Shown here in pieces: positions 6,296 through 13,121 of a DNA stretch of 13,130 nt. A program made the translations under genes and the position numbers. The stretch comes from Sulfidibacterium sp964473895. GTDB lineage: Bacteria > Bacteroidota > Bacteroidia > Bacteroidales > F082. Positions within the stretch are counted from its first letter, which is position 1. Each line of letters opens with the position of its first letter. The DNA lies in contig CAYYRE010000086.1 in the NCBI GenBank assembly GCA_964473895.1, forward strand, positions 1 to 13,130. The letters are read 5' to 3'. The notes beneath the pieces were generated by a model. The model did no database searches. It was not told where the DNA came from and was given only the letters and a program-made list of their open reading frames with translations.

Positions 6296-6309
6296 GTGAC
6301 CAAAGTTAC
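6296..6309. promoter_or_regulatory. Possible Crp/Fnr-type operator
   Basis: The 14-base sequence has the form GTnAC-N4-GTnAC (minus strand GTAAC, 4 bases, GTCAC), an inverted repeat with 4 of 5 complementary positions per arm. Five-base arms with a four-base spacer are the architecture of FNR-family sites. Its centre is about 40-41 bases upstream of the start site predicted from the -7 box at 6266-6273, the class II activator position. It overlaps the stop codon of the regulator gene. Confidence 0.4.
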
Positions 6310-6941
6310 AAATCTTCTTTCATTTTGATTTCAGAACGGTGCAAAACGATTTTTCCGCTTTGTTCCAGTTGTTTCAAGAGCCTGGAGACTACTTCCCGTG
6401 CTGTTCCCAATTCATTGGCAAGCTGTTGATGTGTGGTGTGCAGGACTTTGTTATCGGGATAAGTCATTTTTCGTTTGAGATGTTCCAGCAGCCGCGTATC
6501 CATTTTTTGGAAAACAATCGAATCGATATAGGAAAACAGATCCATAAACCGTTTGTGAATGTGGCTTAAAATAAAGTTGGTCATTTGCGGATAGCGGAAA
6601 ATCAAATCCGGCAGGGCATCCACAGGAAGTGAAAGGATTTTGGTTTCCATTTCCGTATCGGCATAAATAATGCTTTTCTGGCCGGTTACCCCTGCTCCAA
6701 TGGAAAGGGCGCAGCTCTCACCGGGTTCGATGTAACAAAGCATGATTTCTTTATCCACATCATACGGATGCATGACCTTGATGCGTCCCCGGATGACCAA
6801 CGGGACTTCCCGGACATATTTTTCCTGCTCAATAACGCGTGTGCCTGCCGGGACGACGGAAATGTTGCTTTTTTCCATGAGGAGGCCGACCAATTCGGTG
6901 TCCGAAAAAATTTTTCGCAAAAAACGGTGTACTTCTTCCAT
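6306..6941 (-). CDS. Crp/Fnr family transcriptional regulator
   Basis: The 211-residue protein has an N-terminal cyclic-nucleotide-binding-like beta-roll (about 20-115: VPAGTRVIEQ, VPLVIRGRIKV, IEPGESCALSI). A long dimerisation helix follows (about 117-160, IFRYPQM to LLEHLKRK). The C-terminal winged helix-turn-helix is at about 168-200, THQQLANELGTAREVVSRLL, the classic Crp-type recognition helix with TAREVVSR. Only two cysteines (69 and 77) are present, and the FNR N-terminal cysteine cluster is missing. A 4Fe-4S oxygen sensor of the E. coli type is therefore unlikely, and the ligand is unknown. The ATG at 6941 follows AAAAAGGGAA. It is divergent from the acyl-CoA reductase gene and upstream of the DUF2892 gene, whose promoter carries an FNR-architecture site. 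That makes local control plausible but unproven. Confidence 0.9.
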   Translation of the reverse strand: MEEVHRFLRKIFSDTELVGLLMEKSNISVVPAGTRVIEQEKYVREVPLVIRGRIKVMHPYDVDKEIMLCYIEPGESCALSIGAGVTGQKSIIYADTEMETKILSLPVDALPDLIFRYPQMTNFILSHIHKRFMDLFSYIDSIVFQKMDTRLLEHLKRKMTYPDNKVLHTTHQQLANELGTAREVVSRLLKQLEQSGKIVLHRSEIKMKEDL

Positions 6942-6960
6942 TTCCCTTTTTAATTATGGA

Positions 6961-6968
6961 CAAATATA
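6961..6968 (-). promoter_or_regulatory. -7 promoter element of the Crp/Fnr regulator gene
   Basis: TATATTTG on the minus strand is a full TAnnTTTG match, 19 bases before the ATG at 6941. The left arm of the inverted repeat at 6982-7006 falls just upstream, near its -33 region. Confidence 0.6.
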
Positions 6969-6981
6969 GATGATTTTATAA

Positions 6982-7006
6982 AACAACCGGTGCGATGATG
7001 GTTGTT
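6982..7006. promoter_or_regulatory. Inverted repeat between divergent promoters, possible operator
   Basis: Perfect 7-base arms AACAACC (6982-6988) and GGTTGTT (7000-7006) are separated by 11 bases. It lies between the -7 boxes of the regulator gene (6961-6968) and the acyl-CoA reductase gene (7030-7037), covering the upstream part of both promoters. The wide spacer is unlike a canonical Crp/Fnr site, so the binding protein is open. Confidence 0.35.
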
Positions 7007-7029
7007 GCCGGATGTCCTTAAAATTGCCT

Positions 7030-7037
7030 TATTTTTG
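7030..7037 (+). promoter_or_regulatory. -7 promoter element of the acyl-CoA reductase gene
   Basis: TATTTTTG is a full TAnnTTTG match, 16 bases before the ATG at 7054. A degenerate GTTG at 7004-7007, 22 bases upstream, may act as the -33 element. The box lies inside the frame that opens at ATG 7012, which argues for the later start. Confidence 0.6.
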
Positions 7038-7053
7038 CGGCAAAATTATTGGA

Positions 7054-8103
7054 ATGGAATGGGAAAAACGTATGAAGGCCTTTGTGCAGTTGGGGAATAT
7101 GCTCCGGCAGGATTTCGGTAATGGAAAGCCCCTGGCGGCGACGGCCGGTTTGCGGAAAATAGCGGAAGAATCTGTGCGGCACAACGGCTGGTTTACCCCT
7201 CCTTTTGTATCGCATGCCCTCCATGCCCTTGGCGAAAGCCTTCGTGAAGAACAACTGGAACAATGGCTGGTACCTTATGCCGACCGGCTGGAAAACCAGA
7301 AAACACCGAAAACCGTGGGGGTGGTGATGGCCGGAAATATTCCTGCTGTCGGATTTCACGATTTTCTGTGTGTGCTCATGAGTGGCCATCGTTTGCAGGC
7401 CCGCCTTTCATCGGACGACAACAGGCTGATGCCGGCCCTTGCCGCATTGCTTACCGCCATCGAACCCGGTTTTACCGACCAAATTATGTTTACCGAAGAT
7501 ACACTGAAAAATTTCGATGCCATCATTGCTACGGGTAGCAACAATACTTCCCGCTATTTTGAATATTATTTCGGAAAATATCCCCACATCATTCGCAAAA
7601 ACCGGAACGGCGTGGCCGTGCTGACGGGAAAAGAAACGGAAAAACAGCTTCGCTTGCTTTCGGATGATATCTTTTTATATTACGGATTGGGTTGCCGTAA
7701 TGTGGCCAAACTTTTTGTCCCGGAAGGGTATGATTTTGATCCTTTGCTACAGGTTTTGGGACGCCGTGAAGAAATGGCCGTGAACCATAAATATTTTAAC
7801 AATTACGAATACAATAAGGCGGTTTTCCTTGTCAACCGTCGTGCCCATTTGGATACGGGAAACTTGCTGTTGGTGGAAGATGAGAAGTTTGCTTCGCCGG
7901 TGGGTGTACTGCATTACTCTTTTTATGATACCCCTGAAGCATTACGGAATCATTTGATGGTGAATAGTATGCAAATACAGTGTGTGGTTTCGGAAGCCGG
8001 ATTTTTGGAAAAAACAGTGCCTTTTGGTAAAAGCCAAATGCCTGAGCTTTGGGAATATGCCGATGGGGTGGATACCTTGTCTTTTTTACTTTCGCTGAAA
8101 TAG
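7054..8103 (+). CDS. LuxC-like acyl-CoA reductase
   Basis: The 349-residue protein belongs to the aldehyde dehydrogenase-fold LuxC-type acyl-CoA reductase family common in Bacteroidota. The dinucleotide-binding part is marked by GVVMAGNIPAVGFHDF (from residue 89) and ATGSNNTSRYFEYYF (159-173). GLGCRNVAKLFVP contains Cys214, where the family's acyl-accepting cysteine is expected. The C-terminal half has FNNYEYNKA and a QIQCVV segment. LuxC enzymes reduce acyl-CoA or acyl groups to fatty aldehydes with NADPH; the cellular substrate here is unknown and no lux genes are nearby. The frame is open from an ATG at 7012, but the promoter box at 7030-7037 lies within that extension, so MEWEKRMKAF at 7054 is chosen. 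It is divergent from the Crp/Fnr regulator. No clear terminator separates it from rpmE, which has its own promoter. Confidence 0.85.
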   Translation: MEWEKRMKAFVQLGNMLRQDFGNGKPLAATAGLRKIAEESVRHNGWFTPPFVSHALHALGESLREEQLEQWLVPYADRLENQKTPKTVGVVMAGNIPAVGFHDFLCVLMSGHRLQARLSSDDNRLMPALAALLTAIEPGFTDQIMFTEDTLKNFDAIIATGSNNTSRYFEYYFGKYPHIIRKNRNGVAVLTGKETEKQLRLLSDDIFLYYGLGCRNVAKLFVPEGYDFDPLLQVLGRREEMAVNHKYFNNYEYNKAVFLVNRRAHLDTGNLLLVEDEKFASPVGVLHYSFYDTPEALRNHLMVNSMQIQCVVSEAGFLEKTVPFGKSQMPELWEYADGVDTLSFLLSLK

Positions 8104-8146
8104 AAAAATATTTTAAAAAAAATTAGGAAGTTAAAGAGATTTGGGA

Positions 8147-8154
8147 TATTTTTG
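8147..8154 (+). promoter_or_regulatory. -7 promoter element of rpmE
   Basis: TATTTTTG, followed by GCACCCCC, lies 33 bases before the ATG at 8188 and 43 bases after the acyl-CoA reductase stop codon. It is a full TAnnTTTG match with no good -33 TTTG. Confidence 0.6.
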
Positions 8155-8187
8155 CACCCCCAAAATTGATAGGAAAAACAAAAGAAA

Positions 8188-8451
8188 ATGAAGAAAGATA
8201 TTCATCCGAAGAATTACAGACTGGTTGTTTTTAAAGACATGTCCAACGACTATGCTTTCATTACCCGTTCAACAGTCAATACCAAAGATACCATTGTGTG
8301 GGAAGATGGTAACGAGTATCCCCTGGTCAAGCTGGAGATTTCCAACAGATCGCATCCCTTTTTCACCGGTAAAATGAAACTGGTCGATACGGCAGGACGT
8401 GTGGACAAGTTCCGCAACCGGTATAAAAAGTTTCAGGAAAAAAGAAAATAG
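8188..8451 (+). CDS. rpmE2: 50S ribosomal protein L31 type B
   Basis: The 87-residue protein starts MKKDIHPKNYRLVVFKDMS and contains WEDGNEYPLVKLEISNRSHPFFTGK and GRVDKFRNRYKKF, all hallmarks of L31. It has no cysteines and is longer than zinc-binding L31 (about 70 residues), so it is the zinc-independent type B form usual in Bacteroidota. It binds at the large-subunit central protuberance and contributes to the bridge with the small subunit. The gene stands alone between its own promoter and a hairpin terminator. As the only L31 gene here, it may be the main copy of the genome; the window cannot show whether a zinc-type paralogue exists elsewhere. Confidence 0.95.
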   Translation: MKKDIHPKNYRLVVFKDMSNDYAFITRSTVNTKDTIVWEDGNEYPLVKLEISNRSHPFFTGKMKLVDTAGRVDKFRNRYKKFQEKRK

Positions 8452-8473
8452 CAGGAATTTAGGTTTATATGAG

Positions 8474-8503
8474 AACCCTTGTCGCCCACGGCAGGGGTTT
8501 TTT
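8474..8503 (+). terminator. Rho-independent terminator of rpmE
   Basis: Arms at 8474-8481 (AACCCTTG) and 8492-8499 (CAGGGGTT) form an 8-bp stem with one G-T wobble. The stem runs into a six-T tract about 22 bases after the stop codon. Confidence 0.75.
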
Positions 8504-8525
8504 GGTATGAAAACATGGGGAATCC

Positions 8526-8556
8526 TTTGACAACACCTTTTTTCGTCGTACTTTAG
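8526..8556 (+). promoter_or_regulatory. Promoter of the GlmU-like gene
   Basis: TTTG at 8526-8529 is separated by exactly 19 bases from TACTTTAG at 8549-8556, a 7 of 8 match to the -7 consensus. The spacing fits the Bacteroidota housekeeping promoter, and the start codon follows 25 bases later. This is the only promoter in the window with a clear TTTG -33 at good spacing. Confidence 0.65.
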
Positions 8557-8581
8557 CCTTTCATTTAAAACCGCTGATTTT

Positions 8582-9760
8582 ATGAATTACATCCTTTTCG
8601 ATGGCGAGGTCAGGGAGCACCTTTTGCCTTTTACCTATACCCGTCCTGTGGCCGATATCCGGTGGGGCATTACCACATTACGCGAAAAGTGGGAAGATTA
8701 CCTCGGGCAAAAAACTTCCACGCTGAGCCGGGAGTACCTTTCGGAGAAATTTCCGCTTTATACCGAAGAAGAGAACATTTTGATCAATGCTTCCGTGTTG
8801 CCCGACGAACAACTGGTAGCCGCCGTTACCCGTCTCGGCGAAGGCGAAGCGTTGGTTCAAGGGGAGGTAATGGTGGCTATCTTTGTGCATGCCCGCGAGA
8901 TAGAACATCTTCAGGATAGCGTTCCCCATGCCTGCGAATATGAAGGAACCTTGCAACAACTGCGCCATGTGTGGGACCTTTATGCCATGAACAACGATGT
9001 CCTCCGGAATGATTTTGAAAAGCTAACCCGGGGAAGAAAATCGGTACCTTTGAGCGGAACCAATTTTGTGATGGGCGATCCATCCCGCATATTCCTTGAA
9101 GAAGGGGCTCAGGTGGAATTTGCTTTTCTGAATACTGTCGATGGGCCCATATACATAGGTAAAGAAGCCCGGATTATGGAAGGAGCCAAAATCCGCGGGC
9201 CGTTTGCTTTGTGCGAAAAGGCAACTGTAAAAATGGATGCCAAGATTTACGGAGGGACGACCATAGGCCCGCAGTGTAAAGTGGGAGGTGAAATCAGTAA
9301 CTCGGTTATTTTCGGCTTTTCCAATAAGGCGCATGACGGGTTCCTGGGGAATTCCGTTTTGGGTGAGTGGTGTAACCTGGGCGCCGATACCAATGTTTCC
9401 AACCTGAAAAATACTTACGAACCGGTGAAACTTTGGTCGTATGTGACCGGACATTTTGAAAATACCGGACAGCAGTTTTGCGGCCTGATGATGGGTGACC
9501 ACTCCAAAACAGGCATCAATACCATGTTCAATACCGGTACCGTTGTCGGTGTTTTTGCCAATATATTCGGTGACGGATACCAGCGTAACTTTATCCCTTC
9601 TTTTTCGTGGGGTGGAAGAGGCGGGTTAACCCATTACAATTTGAAAAAGGCTTTTCAGGTAGCAGAAGCTGTTTTTGCCCGGCGTCATAAAACGTTTGAT
9701 GAAACCGAAAAAAAACTATTGACCCGTATTTTCGAACAAACGTATGACCAACGTCGTTGA
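8582..9760 (+). CDS. GlmU-like putative sugar-nucleotide transferase, Bacteroidetes type
   Basis: The 392-residue protein starts MNYILFDGEVREHLLPFTYTRP, the opening of a GlmU-related family largely restricted to Bacteroidota. The N-terminal half is a degenerate nucleotidyltransferase-like domain (LLPFTYTRPVADIRWGI, VWDLYAMN). Residues from about 170 to 300 form a left-handed beta-helix of hexapeptide repeats (IYIGKEARIMEGAKIRGPF, TIGPQCKVGG, GEWCNLGADTNVSN). A C-terminal segment contains GMMMGD-like LMMGDHSKTGINTMFNTGT and FIPSFSWGG. By family it is annotated as a UDP-GlcNAc diphosphorylase / GlcN-1-P acetyltransferase for cell-wall precursors, which is inferred. The canonical LAAGxGTRM pyrophosphorylase loop of E. 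coli GlmU is absent, so the uridylyl transfer activity is uncertain. It is flanked by its own promoter and a possible hairpin terminator. Confidence 0.85.
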   Translation: MNYILFDGEVREHLLPFTYTRPVADIRWGITTLREKWEDYLGQKTSTLSREYLSEKFPLYTEEENILINASVLPDEQLVAAVTRLGEGEALVQGEVMVAIFVHAREIEHLQDSVPHACEYEGTLQQLRHVWDLYAMNNDVLRNDFEKLTRGRKSVPLSGTNFVMGDPSRIFLEEGAQVEFAFLNTVDGPIYIGKEARIMEGAKIRGPFALCEKATVKMDAKIYGGTTIGPQCKVGGEISNSVIFGFSNKAHDGFLGNSVLGEWCNLGADTNVSNLKNTYEPVKLWSYVTGHFENTGQQFCGLMMGDHSKTGINTMFNTGTVVGVFANIFGDGYQRNFIPSFSWGGRGGLTHYNLKKAFQVAEAVFARRHKTFDETEKKLLTRIFEQTYDQRR

Positions 9761-9779
9761 ATGGTATGCCTGACAGACC

Positions 9780-9809
9780 CAATGACTTTGTTTTATGGTA
9801 CGGTCATTG
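9780..9809 (+). terminator. Possible terminator after the GlmU-like gene
   Basis: Perfect 7-bp arms CAATGAC (9780-9786) and GTCATTG (9803-9809) enclose a 16-base loop, followed by a short CCTTTTAC. The loop is large and the T tract short, so efficiency is doubtful. The stop codon is 20 bases upstream. Confidence 0.35.
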
Positions 9810-9941
9810 CCTTTTACAATAACAGGCTGTCCGGTAAATGTGTTTGCCATTGAAGTCCAGCGTGTTTTAGTTATGTTTTTATTATAATGCCGGCAGGAAT
9901 GTCCGGCGTACTGACAGATTGACGGAAAGAATTTGAATATT

Positions 9942-12368
9942 ATGAAAAATTTATTTGCATTACAGGATATGATAAATGGCGATACGGAATTTTTTCCGTT
10001 GATGTCTCCCGAAGATGAGAAGGAGATGAATGAGGAAAAAATCCCCGAAGAGTTACCGATTTTGCCTTTGCGCAACATGGTTTTGTTTCCGGGGGTGGTG
10101 ATTCCCATTACGGCCGGACGTGAAAAAAGCGTCAAGCTGCTCAAAGAGGCTTATCAGGGAAACAAAACCATTGGGGTGGTGGCCCAAAAAGAAGCTGAGA
10201 TCGAAGACCCCGGTGACGATGACCTTTATCAGGTGGGAACAGTGGCGCGGATCATAAAAATCCTGCAAATGCCCGATGGGAATACCACCGCCATTATCCA
10301 GGGAAAACGGCGTTTTTCCATCGAGGAAATGATACAGCAGGAACCTTATTTTACGGCCCGGGTGCGCCCTTATGTTTCCAACGAAAAATTTCCGGATAAC
10401 GAAGTTTTCAATGCCCTGATTTCCTCCATCCGGGATCTCGCCGTACAGATTATTGAAAAATCACCGGTGATTCCTTCGGAAGCTTCTTTCCCTGTAAACA
10501 ACATTGAAAGCCCGGCTTTTCTCGTGAATTTTGTCTCCTCTAACCTCAATGCAGACAATGCACAAAAACAGGAACTCCTCGAAATGACCAGCCTGGAGGA
10601 ACAGGCCAATAAAGTATTGGAATTGCTTACCCGCGAATTACAGGTGCTGGAATTGAAAAACCAAATCCAGACCAAGGTAAAAACGGACCTCGATAAACAA
10701 CAACGTGATTATCTGTTGAACCAACAGTTGAAAACCATCCAGGAAGAGCTGGGGGGTGCGCCCCATGAGCAGGATATTCAAAAACTGGAGGAAAAAGCGA
10801 AGAAAAAACAATGGCCGGAATATGCCGCCGAAAATTTCCGGCAGGAAATGTCCCGCCTGCAGCGTATGAACCCCAATGCGGCGGAATATTCCATTCAAAT
10901 GAATTACCTGGAATTTTTGGTGGATCTGCCATGGAACGAATATACGGCAGATAACCTGGACCTGAAAAGGGCACAGCGTATTCTGGACAAAGACCATTAC
11001 GGTTTGGAGAAAATCAAAGAGCGTATCCTGGAATATCTCGCTGTATTGAAGTTGAAAAACAATATGAAAGCCCCCATTTTGTGTTTTGTGGGACCTCCCG
11101 GCGTGGGCAAGACCTCTCTGGGCCGTTCCATTGCCCATGCCCTCGGACGGAAATATGTTCGCATGTCATTGGGAGGGCTTCGTGATGAATCGGAATTGCG
11201 TGGTCACCGGAAAACCTATATCGGAGCCATGCCCGGGCGTATCCTGCAAAATCTGAAAAAAGCAGGCGCCTCCAATCCGGTTTTTATGCTTGACGAAATT
11301 GATAAAGTGAGCGGAAACAATTTTAGCGGTGACCCGCAGGCTGCCTTGCTCGAAATATTGGATCCCGAACAAAACAATTCATTTTATGATAATTACCTTG
11401 AAATGGATTACGACTTGTCGAAAGTGATGTTTATTGCTACGGCCAATACCTTGTCGGGAGTGCATCCTGCCCTTATCGACCGTATGGAGGTGATTGAATT
11501 GAGCGGTTATCTTTTGGAAGAAAAAGTTGAGATTGCCCGGCGGCACCTGCTTCCCAAACTTTTTGAGGAAAACGGAATCCAAAAAAAACAACTTGTTTTT
11601 CCTAAAAAAACCCTGGAGGCCATTGTGGAAAAATATACCCGCGAAGCAGGGGTGCGGCTGCTGGAAAAACAAATAGCCAAGGTGATGCGCAATCGCGCCA
11701 AATTTATTGCCCTCGGCGAGCCGTATGATCCTAAAATAAAGCCTGATGATTTGACCGAAATTCTGGGAAAACCAAGGTTTACGCGTGACAGCCTTGTGTC
11801 TAACGATATTGCGGGAGTAGTAACCGGATTGGCATGGACAAGGGTTGGAGGCGAGATTTTGTTTGTGGAAGTCAGCCTGAGCAAAGGGGATGGCCGCCAC
11901 CTGAAACTTACCGGAAACCTTGGAGATGTCATGAAAGAATCGGCTACATTGGCGTACGAATATCTGAAAGCCCATGCGGATTACCTTGATCTGGATCCCG
12001 AAATCTTTGGCCGTTGGAATGTACACATCCATGTACCGGAGGGAGCCACCCCCAAAGATGGCCCTTCGGCCGGTGTGACCATGCTGACCGCGCTGGCTTC
12101 GGCATTTACGCGGCGTAAAGTGAGGGCACGTTTGGCCATGACCGGAGAAATTACCCTGCGCGGAAAAGTACTGCCGGTAGGGGGGATTAAGGAAAAAATA
12201 CTGGCTGCCAAAAGGGCTAAAATAAAAACCATCCTCCTTTCCCGTGAAAACGAAAAAGACATTGATGAGATTCCCGATAAATATATCGAAGGGCTGACCT
12301 TTGTTTATGTGGATACCATGCGCGAAGTACTCGACTATGCGTTGCTCAAGGAAAAAGTGAAAGATTAA
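9942..12368 (+). CDS. lon: ATP-dependent Lon protease (LonA type)
   Basis: The 808-residue protein is a full-length cytoplasmic LonA that degrades misfolded and specific regulatory proteins. After an acidic N-terminal extension typical of Bacteroidota (SPEDEKEMNEEK), the LON substrate-binding domain begins at LPILPLRNMVLFPG. A coiled-coil region (about 210-310) precedes the AAA+ module. There, Walker A is GPPGVGKT at 384-391 and Walker B is FMLDEIDK with D451 and E452. The C-terminal S16 protease domain has DGPSAGVTM with catalytic Ser709 and GGIKEKILAAKRA with catalytic Lys752. The spacing between them is 43 residues, the same as in E. coli Lon. The ATG at 9942 is preferred over an in-frame TTG at 9933 and follows GACGGAAAGAA. 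A hairpin with arms 9887-9893 and 9903-9909 lies in the leader. No confident TAnnTTTG promoter was seen (TATGTTTT at 9872 is closest), so control may involve another sigma factor or regulator. Confidence 0.97.
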   Translation: MKNLFALQDMINGDTEFFPLMSPEDEKEMNEEKIPEELPILPLRNMVLFPGVVIPITAGREKSVKLLKEAYQGNKTIGVVAQKEAEIEDPGDDDLYQVGTVARIIKILQMPDGNTTAIIQGKRRFSIEEMIQQEPYFTARVRPYVSNEKFPDNEVFNALISSIRDLAVQIIEKSPVIPSEASFPVNNIESPAFLVNFVSSNLNADNAQKQELLEMTSLEEQANKVLELLTRELQVLELKNQIQTKVKTDLDKQQRDYLLNQQLKTIQEELGGAPHEQDIQKLEEKAKKKQWPEYAAENFRQEMSRLQRMNPNAAEYSIQMNYLEFLVDLPWNEYTADNLDLKRAQRILDKDHYGLEKIKERILEYLAVLKLKNNMKAPILCFVGPPGVGKTSLGRSIAHALGRKYVRMSLGGLRDESELRGHRKTYIGAMPGRILQNLKKAGASNPVFMLDEIDKVSGNNFSGDPQAALLEILDPEQNNSFYDNYLEMDYDLSKVMFIATANTLSGVHPALIDRMEVIELSGYLLEEKVEIARRHLLPKLFEENGIQKKQLVFPKKTLEAIVEKYTREAGVRLLEKQIAKVMRNRAKFIALGEPYDPKIKPDDLTEILGKPRFTRDSLVSNDIAGVVTGLAWTRVGGEILFVEVSLSKGDGRHLKLTGNLGDVMKESATLAYEYLKAHADYLDLDPEIFGRWNVHIHVPEGATPKDGPSAGVTMLTALASAFTRRKVRARLAMTGEITLRGKVLPVGGIKEKILAAKRAKIKTILLSRENEKDIDEIPDKYIEGLTFVYVDTMREVLDYALLKEKVKD

Positions 12369-12373
12369 GGTCG

Positions 12374-12413
12374 AAAAAAAGCTGCTTTTGTTCATTAAAA
12401 GCAGCTTTTTTTT
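12374..12413. terminator. Strong bidirectional rho-independent terminator
   Basis: A perfect 16-bp stem has left arm 12374-12389 (A7 then GCTGCTTTT) and right arm 12397-12412, with a 7-base loop. T runs form on either strand: eight Ts downstream of the core on the plus strand and seven on the minus. It serves lon from the left and the gene at 12426-12884 from the right. Confidence 0.92.
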
Positions 12414-12425
12414 GACATGGCAGGG

Positions 12426-12884
12426 TTATTTTGCAGGCCGTTTAAAGATATACCGTGTGATGAAGATTCCTTTGCCATCTTTTTGTCCGGCATCACTTTC
12501 CACACCACTGGTGACAAATGCCAGTTCCCATCCTTCCTGAATGGTTTTGTTTATTTTGTCGGAAATCACGGCATCATTGGAGGCAATGTTTTGGAAATTA
12601 ATCCCCACACCGCTGTAAAAGTTCAGTAATTTGGTTTCGTCAAAATTGTTGACCTTTACTTGGGAACGTTTTACATTTTTTTGGGTACTTTTTTTTCCGT
12701 CGGTGCGGGAAGTGGTGAAGTTGGCCACGTTGACCTTTTCTTTATTGTCAATAATCCGTGAACGGCCCATACCCATGGGCACAACCGATTCCACGCTCGT
12801 AACTACCTTGTACTCATACTTTTGTTGCGAAAAGGCCATCAGCACGGTAAACAGAAACAGGAAAGTCATTGAAATTTTCTTCAT
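12426..12884 (-). CDS. Secreted protein, DUF4177-like
   Basis: The 152-residue protein starts MKKISMTFLFLFTVLMAFSQ, a clear signal peptide likely cleaved near residue 19-20, so it is exported to the periplasm or outside. The mature part opens KYEYKVVTS. It has a polar, lysine- and serine-rich central region (about 50-80). The end contains INKTIQEGWELAFVTSGV and GIFITRYIFKRP. The YEYKVV start and QEGWEL segment resemble the small DUF4177-type fold, which is structural inference only; a function is unknown. The promoter box at 12917-12924 lies 32 bases before the ATG at 12884. The terminator at 12374-12413 ends its transcript. It converges with lon and has no visible functional link to it. Confidence 0.75.
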   Translation of the reverse strand: MKKISMTFLFLFTVLMAFSQQKYEYKVVTSVESVVPMGMGRSRIIDNKEKVNVANFTTSRTDGKKSTQKNVKRSQVKVNNFDETKLLNFYSGVGINFQNIASNDAVISDKINKTIQEGWELAFVTSGVESDAGQKDGKGIFITRYIFKRPAK

Positions 12885-12916
12885 AAAGCATCTGAATTTT
12901 AGTTGGTTAAATAAAT

Positions 12917-12924
12917 CAAAGATA
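12917..12924 (-). promoter_or_regulatory. -7 promoter element of the DUF4177-like gene
   Basis: TATCTTTG on the minus strand is a full TAnnTTTG match, 32 bases before the ATG at 12884. No TTTG is present at -33. Confidence 0.6.
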
Positions 12925-12995
12925 AGGGAATTTTTATAATGGACGTTTTTTGAACTAAATTTGGTAAAATAAAATTTAGCCGTTTTTTTAGTCTG

Positions 12996-13022
12996 ATTGG
13001 GCCGGAGTGCCCGGGCCCCAAT
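12996..13022. other. GC-rich hairpin in the right intergenic gap
   Basis: Arms ATTGGGC (12996-13002) and GCCCCAAT (13015-13022) pair with one bulged C. No T tract follows on either strand, so it is not a typical terminator. It lies upstream of the promoter at 13087-13094 and could be a protein-binding site or part of an untranslated leader from the weak -7 match at 12956-12963. Confidence 0.35.
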
Positions 13023-13086
13023 TTGTTAGATTAACTGATCAGTGGGAAAAAGGAGGCTCTGTCTTGGCCGGAATTGCCTTTTTGGT

Positions 13087-13094
13087 TAAATTTG
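13087..13094 (+). promoter_or_regulatory. -7 promoter element for a gene leaving the right edge
   Basis: TAAATTTG is a full TAnnTTTG match with a degenerate -33 (CTTG at 13063-13066) 20 bases upstream. It lies 27 bases before the ATG at 13122. Confidence 0.55.
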
Positions 13095-13121
13095 GTGCTG
13101 TAAATGGAAAAATAGAGAATC

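Noticed and set aside
6306..6941. Calling the Crp/Fnr protein an iron-sulfur FNR oxygen sensor
   Set aside because: Only two cysteines (69 and 77) are present and the N-terminal cysteine cluster is missing.
7012..7053. Earlier ATG start for the acyl-CoA reductase
   Set aside because: The -7 box at 7030-7037 lies inside this extension, so the transcript would start after the ATG.
11379..12395. Long open frame on the minus strand, 338 codons
   Set aside because: It is fully antisense to the conserved Lon AAA+ and protease domains and lacks any recognisable motif; it is a compositional shadow.
12955..12979. AT-only hairpin followed by CCGTTTTTTTA as a terminator
   Set aside because: No plus-strand gene ends upstream of it (the neighbour is transcribed away on the minus strand), and an all-AT stem is weak; kept only as an observation on the gap.
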